DNA of 64,000 nt from Burkholderia sp. WAC0059 (GCF_002870125.1 NZ_PNEO01000016.1:1-64000); one strand, 5' to 3'. Numbered from the stretch's first letter, positions 25,269 to 34,275 are shown. Program-made: numbers and translations. The notes: generated by a model from the sequence alone, not told the origin.

Positions 25269-27374
25269 TTACCGCCGGGTGTTGACGATCGATTCGGCGA
25301 CGTTCTGCGGCGTTTCCGCGTAGTGCTTGAATTCCATCGTGTAGGTCGCGCGGCCTTGCGTCAGCGAGCGCAGCGACGTCGAGTAACCGAACATTTCGGA
25401 CAACGGCACCTCGGCGCGCACGATCTTGCCGCCGCCGCCCGCGATGTCCTCCATCCCCTGCACGATGCCGCGCCGGCTCGACAGGTCGCCCATCACGTTG
25501 CCCATGAAGTCCTCGGGCGTCTCCACCTCGACGGCCATCATCGGTTCGAGCAGCACCGGCTTCGCGCGGCGCATGGCGTCCTTGAACGCCATCGAACCGG
25601 CCATGCGGAACGCGTTTTCGTTCGAATCGACGTCGTGGTACGAGCCGAACGTCAGCGTCACCTTCACGTCCACGACCGGGTAGCCCGCGAGCACACCGCT
25701 CTTGAGCGTGTCGAGGATGCCCTTGTCCACGGCCGGGATGAACTCGCGCGGAATCACGCCGCCCTTGATCGCGTCGACGAACTCGTAGCCCTTGCCCTGT
25801 TCCTGCGGTTCGAGCGTGATGACGGCGTGGCCGTACTGGCCGCGCCCGCCCGACTGCTTGACGAACTTGCCCTCGACGCCCTCGACCTTGTTGCGCACCG
25901 TTTCGCGATACGCCACCTGCGGCTTGCCCACCGTCGCATCCACGCCGAACTCGCGCTTCATCCGGTCGACGAGAATTTCGAGGTGCAACTCGCCCATCCC
26001 GGAGATGATCGTCTGCCCCGACTCCTCGTCGGTGTTCACGCGGAACGACGGGTCTTCCTGCGCGAGACGATTCAGCGCAATGCCCATCTTTTCCTGGTCG
26101 GCCTTGGTTTTCGGCTCGACGGCCTGCGAGATCACCGGCTCGGGGAACACCATTTTTTCGAGAATGATGACGTGGTTCGGGTCGCACAGCGTGTCGCCCG
26201 TGGTCGCTTCCTTGAGGCCGACGGCCGCGGCGATGTCGCCCGCGCGCACCTCCTTGATCTCGTGGCGCTCGTTCGCGTGCATCTGCAGAATCCGGCCGAG
26301 GCGCTCCTTCTTGTCCTTCGTCGCGTTGAGCACGGTGTCGCCCGATCCGACCACGCCCGAATAGACGCGGAAGAAGATCAACTGGCCGACGAACGGATCG
26401 GTCATGATCTTGAACGCGAGCGCCGAGAACGGCTCGTCGTCGCTCGGATGGCGCTCGGCCTCGCGGTCCTGCAGGTCGTGCCCGAGAATCGCGGGCACGT
26501 CGACGGGCGAGGGCAGATAGTCGATCACCGCGTCGAGCATCGCCTGCACGCCCTTGTTCTTGAACGCGCTGCCGCAGAGCATCGGCACGATTTCATTGGC
26601 GATCGTGCGCTTTCTCAGGCCCGCCTTGATTTCGTCCTCGGTCAGGCTCTCGTGGTCCTCGAGGTACTTCTCGAGCAGCGTTTCGTCCGCTTCGGCGGCC
26701 GCCTCGATCATCTTTTCGCGCCATTCGTGCGCGAGCTCGACGAGGTCTGCCGGAATGTCCTCGTACTGGAACTTGACGCCCTGGCTCGCATCGTCCCAGA
26801 CGACGGCCTTCATCTTCACGAGATCGACCACGCCCTGGAAGTGATCCTCGGCGCCGACCGGAATCTGGATCGGCACGGCGACGCCCTTGAGCCGCTCGCC
26901 GATCTGCCGCTGCACGCGGAAAAAGTCGGCGCCGACGCGGTCCATCTTGTTGACGAACGCGATGCGCGGCACCTTGTACTTGTTGGCCTGACGCCAGACG
27001 GTTTCCGATTGCGGCTGCACGCCGCCTACCGAGTCGTACACCATGCAGGCGCCGTCGAGCACGCGCATGGAGCGTTCGACTTCGATCGTGAAGTCGACGT
27101 GTCCCGGCGTATCGATGATGTTGATGCGGTGCTCCGGATAGTTGCCGGCCATGCCTTTCCAGAAAGCGGTCGTCGCGGCCGACGTGATGGTGATGCCGCG
27201 TTCCTGCTCCTGCTCCATCCAGTCCATGGTGGCCGCGCCGTCGTGAACCTCGCCGAGCTTGTGATTGACGCCTGTGTAGAACAGGATGCGCTCGGTCGTC
27301 GTCGTTTTGCCGGCATCGATGTGAGCGCTGATCCCGATGTTGCGATAGCGCTCGATAGGGGTCTTGCGGGGCAC
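25269..27374 (-). CDS. fusA2: Elongation factor G, stand-alone second copy
   Basis: 701 residues, complete EF-G with five domains. It catalyses ribosomal translocation with GTP hydrolysis. The G1 motif AHIDAGKTTT, the switch region RGITITSAAT, the G3 DTPGHVDF and the G4 NKMD are intact, and domain IV ends in GYPVVDVKVTLTFGSYHDVD. The gene is not in the str operon (no rpsL, rpsG or tuf nearby), so it is the second fusA copy found in many Burkholderia genomes. The start is GTG at 27374 with GGGAG seven bases upstream. A triple 10-bp repeat precedes the ribosome-binding site. Confidence 0.95.
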   Translation of the reverse strand: MPRKTPIERYRNIGISAHIDAGKTTTTERILFYTGVNHKLGEVHDGAATMDWMEQEQERGITITSAATTAFWKGMAGNYPEHRINIIDTPGHVDFTIEVERSMRVLDGACMVYDSVGGVQPQSETVWRQANKYKVPRIAFVNKMDRVGADFFRVQRQIGERLKGVAVPIQIPVGAEDHFQGVVDLVKMKAVVWDDASQGVKFQYEDIPADLVELAHEWREKMIEAAAEADETLLEKYLEDHESLTEDEIKAGLRKRTIANEIVPMLCGSAFKNKGVQAMLDAVIDYLPSPVDVPAILGHDLQDREAERHPSDDEPFSALAFKIMTDPFVGQLIFFRVYSGVVGSGDTVLNATKDKKERLGRILQMHANERHEIKEVRAGDIAAAVGLKEATTGDTLCDPNHVIILEKMVFPEPVISQAVEPKTKADQEKMGIALNRLAQEDPSFRVNTDEESGQTIISGMGELHLEILVDRMKREFGVDATVGKPQVAYRETVRNKVEGVEGKFVKQSGGRGQYGHAVITLEPQEQGKGYEFVDAIKGGVIPREFIPAVDKGILDTLKSGVLAGYPVVDVKVTLTFGSYHDVDSNENAFRMAGSMAFKDAMRRAKPVLLEPMMAVEVETPEDFMGNVMGDLSSRRGIVQGMEDIAGGGGKIVRAEVPLSEMFGYSTSLRSLTQGRATYTMEFKHYAETPQNVAESIVNTRR

Positions 27375-27711
27375 GGTACTCTCCCTGGAATGGCCTGGAA
27401 TGGCCTGGAATGGCGGAAATGGGCCGGGCTGCGCGCCGTCGTCCGGCGCAACGCGAGCACGGCCCGTGCCCGCGCGTCAGCGGGTTCCAGCATAGCGCGA
27501 ACCCCGTGCGTTTGCTGGGCGGCTGCGCGGCGCGGTCCCGGGTATGCGTCGAACCGGCACGAGGCGGCAATGGGGAAGCCTGTGCCTGAATTGACGGCAC
27601 CGGCCAGGAAGGAGACGATTGGACTTCGGCCCGGTAAAGGGCCGCGGGGCGGGGAGCATCCTGCGGGGGCGGCACGCGGGTTTTCCGCGCGCCCGGCCGG
27701 CCGTCATGCCG
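27375..27711. other. Upstream region of fusA2
   Basis: 337 bases between the fusA2 start and the end of the DUF192 gene, both on the minus strand. Three tandem copies of CTGGAATGGC occupy 27385-27414, directly upstream of and partly overlapping the ribosome-binding region. No clear promoter or gene was seen in the rest. Confidence 0.55.
27385..27414. repeat. Three tandem copies of a 10-bp unit before fusA2
   Basis: CTGGAATGGC is repeated exactly three times at 27385-27394, 27395-27404 and 27405-27414. On the fusA2 strand the unit reads GCCATTCCAG. The copies end 10 bases before the GTG start, so they would lie in the 5' untranslated region. Confidence 0.9.
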
Positions 27712-28218
27712 TCATTGCGGCTGCGGCAGGCCTCCGATCTGCATGCCGGGCGTGATGCCCTTCTGCGTGAACCAGTTCTGGCTCATTTCGAGCGCATAGA
27801 CGCCGTTGTTGCGCGGGCAGTGGTTGTCGGTCGTCTCGGCCTGCATCTCGTCGATGTCGGTGATGGTGCCGTCCGCGCGCATGAACGCGATCGACAGCGG
27901 GATCAACGTGTTCTTCATCCAGAAGCAGTGCACGGCGTTTTCGCCGAAGACGAACAACATGCCTTCGTTGGGCGCGAGATGCGTGCGGTACATGAGGCCC
28001 TGCTCGCGATCGGCGTCGTTGGCCGCGACGGCCGCGTTGATGACGTACATGCCGGCGGTGAGCTTCGTATGCGGGAAATCGGACGGCTGCTTGGCGCCGG
28101 GCGGCATCTGCTGGGCATGGACCGAACCGGTTCCGGCGGCGAGCGCCAGCGCGGCGGCAACGGGCAATGCAACGGCGAGCGCGCAACGCGCGAACAGCGG
28201 GCGCAGGGAAAATCGCAC
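27712..28218 (-). CDS. DUF192 family secreted protein
   Basis: 168 residues. A Sec signal peptide (basic start, hydrophobic core ALAVALPVAAALALAAG, cleavage after VHA near residue 35) precedes a DUF192 domain with DREQGLMYRTHLAPNEGMLF, HCFWMKNTLIPLSIAF and the NNGVYALEM segment. DUF192 proteins are periplasmic or secreted with unknown function. The start is GTG at 28218 with AGGAG seven bases upstream. It stands alone between fusA2 and the small peptide gene. Confidence 0.9.
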   Translation of the reverse strand: MRFSLRPLFARCALAVALPVAAALALAAGTGSVHAQQMPPGAKQPSDFPHTKLTAGMYVINAAVAANDADREQGLMYRTHLAPNEGMLFVFGENAVHCFWMKNTLIPLSIAFMRADGTITDIDEMQAETTDNHCPRNNGVYALEMSQNWFTQKGITPGMQIGGLPQPQ

Positions 28219-28369
28219 GACTGGACTCCTGGCGGGTGAATGACCCGCGCATGTTACGCGAGTCCGTCGGGGCGGGTCAAAAAGCCGGGAGCAGACGAGT
28301 TCGCGTCAGGCGTTTTTGAATCGGGAACGAGGACCGCCGGGGGCTGCAAGCGGGCACAAAAGCTTGCAG

Positions 28370-28411
28370 CCCGAAAAACAAAAGGCAGATTTCCGCAAGG
28401 AAACCTGCCTT
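28370..28411 (-). terminator. Terminator of the small secreted peptide gene
   Basis: A 13-bp stem (28382-28394 with 28399-28411, one mismatch) around GCAA is followed on the minus strand by TTTTGTTTTT. It lies 57 bases after the peptide stop codon. A second perfect 11-bp hairpin (28341-28351 with 28362-28372) lies directly beyond it. Confidence 0.8.
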
Positions 28412-28467
28412 CGAACGCTACCGGAAACAGGCATGCGGCCCGCTCCCGATTACGTCTTACTAAATGC

Positions 28468-28659
28468 TTACTCCGAAGCGGCCGAAGCAGCCGAAGCGGC
28501 AGCAGCCTTCTTCGCCGCGCGGTGAGCACGGTGGTGAGCGCGGTGGTGCGTGGTCTTGTGAGCCGACGAAGCAGCCGAAGCGGCTTCCGGAGCCGAAGCT
28601 TGAGCGAAAGCAGCCGTTGCGAAGAGGCCAGCGACCAGAGCGGCGATCAGTTTGTTCAT
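28468..28659 (-). CDS. Small secreted Ala/His/Lys-rich peptide
   Basis: 63 residues. The first 19 (MNKLIAALVAGLFATAAFA) form a clear Sec signal peptide with an AFA cleavage site. The mature part of about 44 residues is nearly all Ala, Ser, His, Lys, Arg and Thr, with repeats such as HHRAHHRAHRAAKKAAAA. It has no Cys or aromatic residues. Such tiny low-complexity exported peptides are common in Burkholderia but have no known function; acid-shock-like or nucleic-acid/metal-binding roles are only guesses. TGAGGA stands upstream of the ATG, and its own terminator follows. Confidence 0.8.
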   Translation of the reverse strand: MNKLIAALVAGLFATAAFAQASAPEAASAASSAHKTTHHRAHHRAHRAAKKAAAASAASAASE

Positions 28660-28991
28660 GTTGTGAATCCTCAGCTTGAGTTAATTAACCAAGTGACCCG
28701 GTTGTTGAGTCAGGTCGGTAAACGGTGCCATCCCCCTTTTGGTTGACAGTCGCGGCCGACAAATTCGTCGTCGCTCCCGTCAGCCGTCGGAACCGGACTA
28801 CGCAGCGGCAAGCCGCGCGGCGGGACCGAAGGCCGAATGCCGGACAGCGTTGGATGGCATCTGCGTCGATTAACGCAGGGCGCCGCGTGCCGGTTGACGC
28901 GGGTTTTCCACATGAGCGGGAGCTGCGTCATGTTCGCGGCGGCGGGGCGTCCGGGCAGCCGCTGCGCAGGAAACGTGCCGCGTCGATCCGC
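28660..28991. other. Region between the small peptide gene and rluE
   Basis: 332 bases. The first 80 bases are AT-rich for this genome and must carry the minus-strand promoter of the small peptide gene, but no confident -35/-10 pair was found. The rest holds nothing I can support. Confidence 0.55.
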
Positions 28992-29594
28992 TTAAGGGGC
29001 GTTTCGGCGCGGCCCGGAGCGTGCCGAAGCGCCGCCGCGCCAGGGCGCATCGGGCGGTACGTCGACATGCTGGCCGGGCAGCAGCCCGAGCGTGAACAGG
29101 TCCAGCGTGCCGATGCCGACCCGCACGAGCCGTAGCGTCGGGAAGCCGACTGCCGCCGTCATGCGCCGGACCTGGCGGTTCTTGCCTTCGCTGATCGCGA
29201 GTTCGAGCCAGACGGTCGGAATCGCGGCGCGAAAGCGGATCGGCGGGTCGCGCGGCCAGAGGCCGGCGGGCGGGTCGATTCGCTTGACCCGGCACGGCTG
29301 GGTAACGAAATCGCCGAGATTCACGCCGTTTTCGAGCGCCGCGAGAGCGGACGCCTCCGGTTCGCCTTCGACCTGGGCCCAGTAGCGCTTGACGAGCTTG
29401 CCCCTCGGCTCGGCGATGCGCGCCTGCAGCGCGCCATCGTCGGTGAGCAGAAGCAGTCCTTCGCTGTCGGCATCGAGCCGGCCCGCCGGGTAAACACCTG
29501 GCGTTGCGATCCAGTCGGCGAGCGACTGGCGCGTCTCGTGCGGGGAGAACTGGCAGATCGTGCCGAAAGGCTTGTTCAAGGCGATCAGACGCAT
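28992..29594 (-). CDS. rluE: 23S rRNA pseudouridine synthase, RluE-like
   Basis: 200 residues, RsuA/RluE family without an N-terminal S4 domain. It starts directly with the catalytic domain (MRLIALNKPFGTICQFS), as RluE does, and carries the catalytic Asp in AGRLDADSEGLLLLT. The later segment EGKNRQVRRMTAAVGFPTLRLVR is the second family motif. E. coli RluE modifies U2457 of 23S rRNA; the same target is inferred here. The ATG at 29594 is preferred; an in-frame extension upstream is not conserved. Confidence 0.9.
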   Translation of the reverse strand: MRLIALNKPFGTICQFSPHETRQSLADWIATPGVYPAGRLDADSEGLLLLTDDGALQARIAEPRGKLVKRYWAQVEGEPEASALAALENGVNLGDFVTQPCRVKRIDPPAGLWPRDPPIRFRAAIPTVWLELAISEGKNRQVRRMTAAVGFPTLRLVRVGIGTLDLFTLGLLPGQHVDVPPDAPWRGGASARSGPRRNAP

Positions 29595-29816
29595 GGCGGG
29601 CAAGCGATGAATGACGGGCGCGAGGCGGCGCCGGGCGAATGTTACTGCATAATCCCCGGCCACCCGTGCGGGCGGTCCGGCCGGGAAATGACGAAAGGCC
29701 GTAAATCCTGCCGGTCCGGGCTTCCTGCAATCAGCCGGAACGAAAGGGCGAGAATTCAGGAGGCCGAACGATATCCGGGCCGAAATCCTGCGAGCGCTCC
29801 CCGGCCTCGCCGCTCC

Positions 29817-29822
29817 TATAAT
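29817..29822 (+). promoter_or_regulatory. -10 element of the RidA-family gene
   Basis: Perfect TATAAT, 47 bases before the RidA-family ATG, in the 275-base gap after the divergent rluE start. No -35 match is seen at the usual distance. Confidence 0.5.
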
Positions 29823-29869
29823 GAAAGCCCACTCAACAGGCTACCTCATTCACCGTCTGGAGGCGTTTC

Positions 29870-30286
29870 ATGGCTGGCAATGCACCGGGGGCAACGCCCG
29901 TTTATCCTTCCACGCCCGGATTGGCCACGCCCGGCGGACACTATAGCCACGCGGTCGTCGCCAACGGCTTCGTATTCGTTTCGGGCGAACTGCCGATCAC
30001 GGAGGCGGGAGAGAAGTTGACCGATGCGCCGTTCGAGGCCCAGGCCGCGCAGGTCCTGCAGAATCTCGAGCGGGCGCTCGTCGCGGCGGGCAGCGGCATT
30101 GCGCAACTGGCCCAGGTGCGCGTCTATCTCGACGACATCGGGAATTGGCCGGCCTTCAACGAAATCTATGCGAAGTGGGCCGGCAGCGCGCGGCCGGCCC
30201 GCGCGATCGTGCCGACCGGACTGCTCCACTTCGGCTTCAAGATCGAGATCGAAGCGACGGCCGTGCTGCGGGCAATTGCCCCTTAG
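29870..30286 (+). CDS. RidA/YjgF-family protein
   Basis: 138 residues, RidA (YER057c/UK114) fold. RidA proteins hydrolyse reactive enamine/imine intermediates made by PLP enzymes to ketoacids and ammonia. The conserved Arg that binds the substrate carboxylate is in RPARAIVPTG, and the closing KIEIEATAVL matches the family end. FVFVSGELPITEAGEKL is the N-terminal strand-turn. The variation around the active site means it may belong to a RidA subfamily other than the archetypal one. It is followed at once by the convergent efflux-pump gene. Confidence 0.9.
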   Translation: MAGNAPGATPVYPSTPGLATPGGHYSHAVVANGFVFVSGELPITEAGEKLTDAPFEAQAAQVLQNLERALVAAGSGIAQLAQVRVYLDDIGNWPAFNEIYAKWAGSARPARAIVPTGLLHFGFKIEIEATAVLRAIAP

Positions 30287-30328
30287 CTTTTTAGCCGCGC
30301 GCGTTGCCTTTTCGCCGGCGTCCTCGGG

Positions 30329-31723
30329 TTATTGCCGGGCAACGCTCGGCGTCACGCTGGCCGGATGCGCGGGCTCGCCGTCGAGACGCCGGAACACCAG
30401 CGCCGAAATCAACGTGATGACGCCGACGCAGGCGAAGCTGAGCCGGAAGCCCAGCGCCGCCGATCCCCACTGCGCCGAGAACAGGTTCACGAGGCCGCCG
30501 CCGATCGAGACGCCCAGGCCGATCGCCAGCATCTGCACCATCGAGAAGAGGCTGTTGCCGCTCCCCGCGTCCTCGGTCGTGAGGTCTTTGAGCGTGACGC
30601 TGTTCATCGCGGCGAACTGCATCGAGTTGGCCGCGCCGAAAATGGCGAGCACGGCGATCTCGACGATGATCGGCGTGCCGCGCGAAAACAGCGCGAACGC
30701 GACGATCGAGCCGCCGACGATGATCGTGTTGACGAGCAGGAACGCCTCGTAGCCGAAGCGCTTCACGAGCGGGGCGATCCAGCGCTTGGCGACGGTGCCG
30801 GCGAGCGCGGCCGGCAGCATCATGAGCCCCGAGTGCAGCGGCGTGTAGCCGAGCTGCAACTGCAGCAGCAGGGGCACGAGGAACGGTACGGCGCTCGAGC
30901 CGATCCGGCAGATCAGGTTGCCGATCAGGCCCACGCTGAAGTTCGGCTCGCCGAAGAGCGAGAGCCGGAACAGCGGATTGCGGTGATGCCGCGCATACGG
31001 GATGTAGGCGAGCGCGGCGCCGACGCCGACGGCGAAGAGGCCGGCGGACCATTGCGCGCGGTGGGTCTGCATCGGCACGTCGATGGCGAGCGAGCAAGCC
31101 ACCATGCACAGCGAGAGCAGCCCGCAGCCGGCGAAGTCGAACGGCGGGGCTTCGCCTGAGGCGCCGTCGGGCAGATAGCGGTGCACGGCGGCGAGCCCGA
31201 CCGCGCCGATCGGCACGTTGATGAGGAAGATCCAGTGCCAGGTGGCGGCCTCGACGAACCAGCCGCCGAGCGTCGGCCCGAGAATCGGCCCGACCTGCCC
31301 GGCCACCGAGATGAGCGCGAGCGCCGACACGTAATCGTCGCCCGTCACGCTGCGCAGCACGGCGAGCCGGCCGATCGGCAGTAGCATCGAGCCGCCGATG
31401 CCCTGCAGCACGCGCGCGACGATCAACTCGCCGAGCGTGTGCGCGCTCGCGCAGCACAGCGAACCGATCACGAAAACGAGGATCGCCGTGAAATAGACGC
31501 GCCGGGTGCCGAAGCGGTCCGCGAGCCAGCCCGAGGCGGGTGTGAGCAACGCCATCGTCAGCGTGTAGGCGACGACGATCGGCTGGGTGGCAAGGGGCTT
31601 GACGTGCAGGCTTTGGGCGATGGACGGAAGCGCGGTGTTGACGATCGTCGTGTCCAGCGCCTGCATGAAAAAGCCGGTGGCGACGATCCACAGTAGCGCG
31701 GTCTGGGTAGAAACCTTGGTCAT
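30329..31723 (-). CDS. DHA2-family MFS drug efflux transporter, second copy
   Basis: 464 residues, about 14 membrane segments, EmrB/QacA class. It carries FMQALDTTIVNTALPSIA, GWLADRFGTRRVYF and GQVGPILGPTLGGWF. It matches the transporter at 20642-22087 along its whole length, so the two are paralogues, probably from an old duplication or separate transfer. There is no adaptor or outer-membrane gene nearby. Substrate unknown. It converges on the RidA-family gene with 42 bases between them. Confidence 0.92.
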   Translation of the reverse strand: MTKVSTQTALLWIVATGFFMQALDTTIVNTALPSIAQSLHVKPLATQPIVVAYTLTMALLTPASGWLADRFGTRRVYFTAILVFVIGSLCCASAHTLGELIVARVLQGIGGSMLLPIGRLAVLRSVTGDDYVSALALISVAGQVGPILGPTLGGWFVEAATWHWIFLINVPIGAVGLAAVHRYLPDGASGEAPPFDFAGCGLLSLCMVACSLAIDVPMQTHRAQWSAGLFAVGVGAALAYIPYARHHRNPLFRLSLFGEPNFSVGLIGNLICRIGSSAVPFLVPLLLQLQLGYTPLHSGLMMLPAALAGTVAKRWIAPLVKRFGYEAFLLVNTIIVGGSIVAFALFSRGTPIIVEIAVLAIFGAANSMQFAAMNSVTLKDLTTEDAGSGNSLFSMVQMLAIGLGVSIGGGLVNLFSAQWGSAALGFRLSFACVGVITLISALVFRRLDGEPAHPASVTPSVARQ

Positions 31724-32087
31724 TTATCTGAAGCGGCGGCGGGCGATCGGGGCGGTGCGCGAGGCAACCCGATACGAGCCCGGCAGGCGGGGACATGGCC
31801 GGCGCGGCACGATGCCGCGCAGAACCCCCGCCATCATAGTAAGAATGTGCTTAATCGGGAACCCCGCGGACGGGGTTCGGCCATAACGGCCGGCGCAATT
31901 GTGCCACCAAAGGGGCATTTCCCGCTCGATCGCGGGCGGTTGAAGGGTTTTGTAATGTTCGGGGCGGCCGTCGTGGCCGGATGCAGAGTCGGGCCATCCC
32001 CGGCAGCGGCAGGAGGCCGCCGTTCGCCGGACCGGCATGCGCTATGATGCGGCGGTCTGTTATGCCTTTTCTGCCGTTCGATCTCCC
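31724..32087. other. Region between the second efflux pump and the Cys-rich peptide gene
   Basis: 364 bases between divergent genes. A TATGAT at 32043-32048 is a plausible -10 for the Cys-rich gene, about 40 bases before its ATG. An AT-richer patch lies at 31940-31960. No copper box or other operator was recognised with confidence. Confidence 0.5.
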
Positions 32088-32486
32088 ATGGCTGCCCGGT
32101 GGCGAATCCTCCTTGTCCTCGTAATCGCGTTGCTGGCGCTGCGCGGCACCGGGAACGCGTTTTCGTCCGTGCCCGCTGCCGGCATGGATGGACAGGGGGC
32201 GATGCCGACGCGCGGGGTCATGCTGCCGGTTTCGCCGCACGGCGATGGCTCGAGGATGACGATGGCCGGCGAGGTCCGCCACGCCGTCTCGCCCTGCACG
32301 CCTTGCCCTTGCTGCCACGTGGCGTGCTGCCATGCGGGCTGCTGCAATTTCCACTGTAGCGTGCTGTCGGTCGCGTATCGCTTCGATACACACGGGCCCG
32401 GCAACCCGCCATTTCCTATCTCCTCCGACCCGGGGCGCGCGGGCATTACGCGCGCGCCGCTCCTGCCGCCGCCGATCATCGTTTAA
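32088..32486 (+). CDS. Exported Cys/His-rich small protein, putative copper binder
   Basis: 132 residues from the ATG at 32088; an in-frame ATG at 32037 would add 17. The N-terminus (MAARWRILLVLVIALLALRG) is a signal peptide or membrane anchor. Residues about 69-89 contain nine Cys and three His in the pattern CTPCPCCHVACCHAGCCNFHC-like, written here as CTPCPCC, HVACC, HAGCC, NFHC. Met residues are frequent before it. It lies 160 bases upstream of a multicopper oxidase on the same strand, so copper handling in the periplasm is the likely role. I do not recognise a named family. Confidence 0.68.
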   Translation: MAARWRILLVLVIALLALRGTGNAFSSVPAAGMDGQGAMPTRGVMLPVSPHGDGSRMTMAGEVRHAVSPCTPCPCCHVACCHAGCCNFHCSVLSVAYRFDTHGPGNPPFPISSDPGRAGITRAPLLPPPIIV

Positions 32487-32646
32487 CGGGCATCGTCGCC
32501 CGGACCCGCCTTCCGCGGCCCGGACGAAAACGGATGCTCCGCCGTCGTTTCCGGTTGTCCACGCGTTCGTCGCGCGCGGACGCAACGATTTCGGCGCGGC
32601 CGGCTGCCATCGGCTCGCCGCGCCCCCTTTCACGAGGAAACCATCG

Positions 32647-34275
32647 ATGATCCGCAGGGAATTTCTTCTTCGCATGCTCGGCGCGAGCGCCGCGTCGCTG
32701 TTTGCCGGCCGCGCGCTGGCCGATGCCATGGCGCCGATGATGCACGGCGGCGGGATGTCCGCCGCGATGCCGGGCATGGCCATGGCGCCGACGTCAGGCT
32801 CCGCCGCGCCCGGCATGCTGGCCGCCGCTGACGCGCTGCCGTCCGGCGCGCCGCTGGCGGCGCTGCGCCGGCTCGCGAACGAAAGCCGCGAGCGCGGCGT
32901 CTTTAGGGCGACGCTGATCGCGCAGCCTTCACCCCGGCCGCTGCTGCCCGGCCAGCCGGCGACGCCGTTCTGGCTCTACGACGGCGGCAGCGAAGCCGAC
33001 GCGGCGCAGGCGTCGGGGCCCGTCGTCGGACCGCTGATCGACGTGCACGAGGGCGACACGCTCGAAATTCGCTTCGTCAACCGATTAGCCCAGCCGACCA
33101 CGATTCACTGGCACGGCCTGCCGGTGCCGGCCGACCAGGACGGCAATCCGTCCAATCCGGTCGCACCGGGCGCGACGCACATCTATCGCTTCACGCTGCC
33201 CGGGGGCAGCGCCGGCACCTACTGGTATCACCCGCATCCGGACCGGCTGTCGTCCGAACAGGTGTCGCGCGGGTTGGCCGGGCCCATCATCGTGCGCGCG
33301 AAAAACGACCCGCTTGCAGGCTGGCCCGAGCGTCATCTGTTCGTTTCCGATCTGAGGCTGGCCGCCGACGGCAACATTCCGGCCAACGGCATGATGGACT
33401 GGATGAACGGCCGGGAAGGGCAGTTCGTGCTCGTGAACGGCGCGCTGCGTCCGCAATGGACCGTCGCCGGCGGCGAGCGCTGGCGTGTCTGGAACGCTTG
33501 CAGCGCCCGCTATCTGAACCTGACGCTCGGCGCACAGCATCCGTTCGCGCAGGTCGGCACCGACGGCGGGTTGCTCGAAGCGCCGCGCGCGGGGCTCACG
33601 AGCCTGCTGCTCGCGCCGGGCGAGCGCGCGGAACTCGTGGTGAGCCCGCCCGCGGACGCTGGCGAGACGACGTCCGTGTTGATGGCCGCGCAATACGACC
33701 GCGGGAAAATGGCGATGAGCGGCGGCGAGCTTCCGCCCGACCCGGATCGCGCGCTGGCGGACCTGCGCTTTGCGGCGAGTGCGGCGGATACGCAGGCCGA
33801 GCGGGCGCTGCCGGCGCGGCTGAGGACGATCGCGCCGCTCGGCGAGGCCGGCGCGCAGAAATCCGTGGTGTTCAGCGAGGAAATGGACATGAGGGCGATG
33901 ATGCAGGCGCCGGGCGCGTCGGCCTCGGGCATGCCCCGCGGCATGCGCTTTCTCGTCAACGGCACGACGTTCGAGATGGGGCGCGCCACGCTGACGAGCC
34001 GCCGCGGCGAGGTCGAGCGCTGGTCGATCGGGAACCATAGCGACATGGACCACCCGTTCCACCTGCACGGCACGCAGTTTCAGGTGCTCGGGCGGGAGAT
34101 CGGCGGGAAAACGCGCGCCGAACCGTTTCTCGCGTGGCGCGACACGGTGAACCTGCGGCCGGGCGAGACGGTGCGCATTGCGACCGTGCAACGCCTGCCG
34201 GGCGACCGGATGTTCCACTGCCACATCCTCGAGCACGAGGATCTCGGCATGATGGGCACGCTGCGGGTGCTTTGA
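32647..34275 (+). CDS. Tat-exported multicopper oxidase
   Basis: 542 residues. A twin-arginine signal (MIRREFLLRMLGASAASLF) and a Met-rich stretch (MAPMMHGGGMSAAMPGMAM) precede three cupredoxin domains. Copper ligands are visible: HWH at 154-156, HPH at 195-197, HPFHLH at 469-474, HCH at 524-526, with H530 and M535 completing the type 1 site. All four copper-binding motifs are intact. It resembles CopA/CueO/CumA-type periplasmic oxidases acting on Cu(I), Mn(II) or phenols; the substrate cannot be chosen from sequence. The ATG at 32647 gives the Tat signal. The preceding Cys-rich protein is its likely partner. Confidence 0.93.
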   Translation: MIRREFLLRMLGASAASLFAGRALADAMAPMMHGGGMSAAMPGMAMAPTSGSAAPGMLAAADALPSGAPLAALRRLANESRERGVFRATLIAQPSPRPLLPGQPATPFWLYDGGSEADAAQASGPVVGPLIDVHEGDTLEIRFVNRLAQPTTIHWHGLPVPADQDGNPSNPVAPGATHIYRFTLPGGSAGTYWYHPHPDRLSSEQVSRGLAGPIIVRAKNDPLAGWPERHLFVSDLRLAADGNIPANGMMDWMNGREGQFVLVNGALRPQWTVAGGERWRVWNACSARYLNLTLGAQHPFAQVGTDGGLLEAPRAGLTSLLLAPGERAELVVSPPADAGETTSVLMAAQYDRGKMAMSGGELPPDPDRALADLRFAASAADTQAERALPARLRTIAPLGEAGAQKSVVFSEEMDMRAMMQAPGASASGMPRGMRFLVNGTTFEMGRATLTSRRGEVERWSIGNHSDMDHPFHLHGTQFQVLGREIGGKTRAEPFLAWRDTVNLRPGETVRIATVQRLPGDRMFHCHILEHEDLGMMGTLRVL

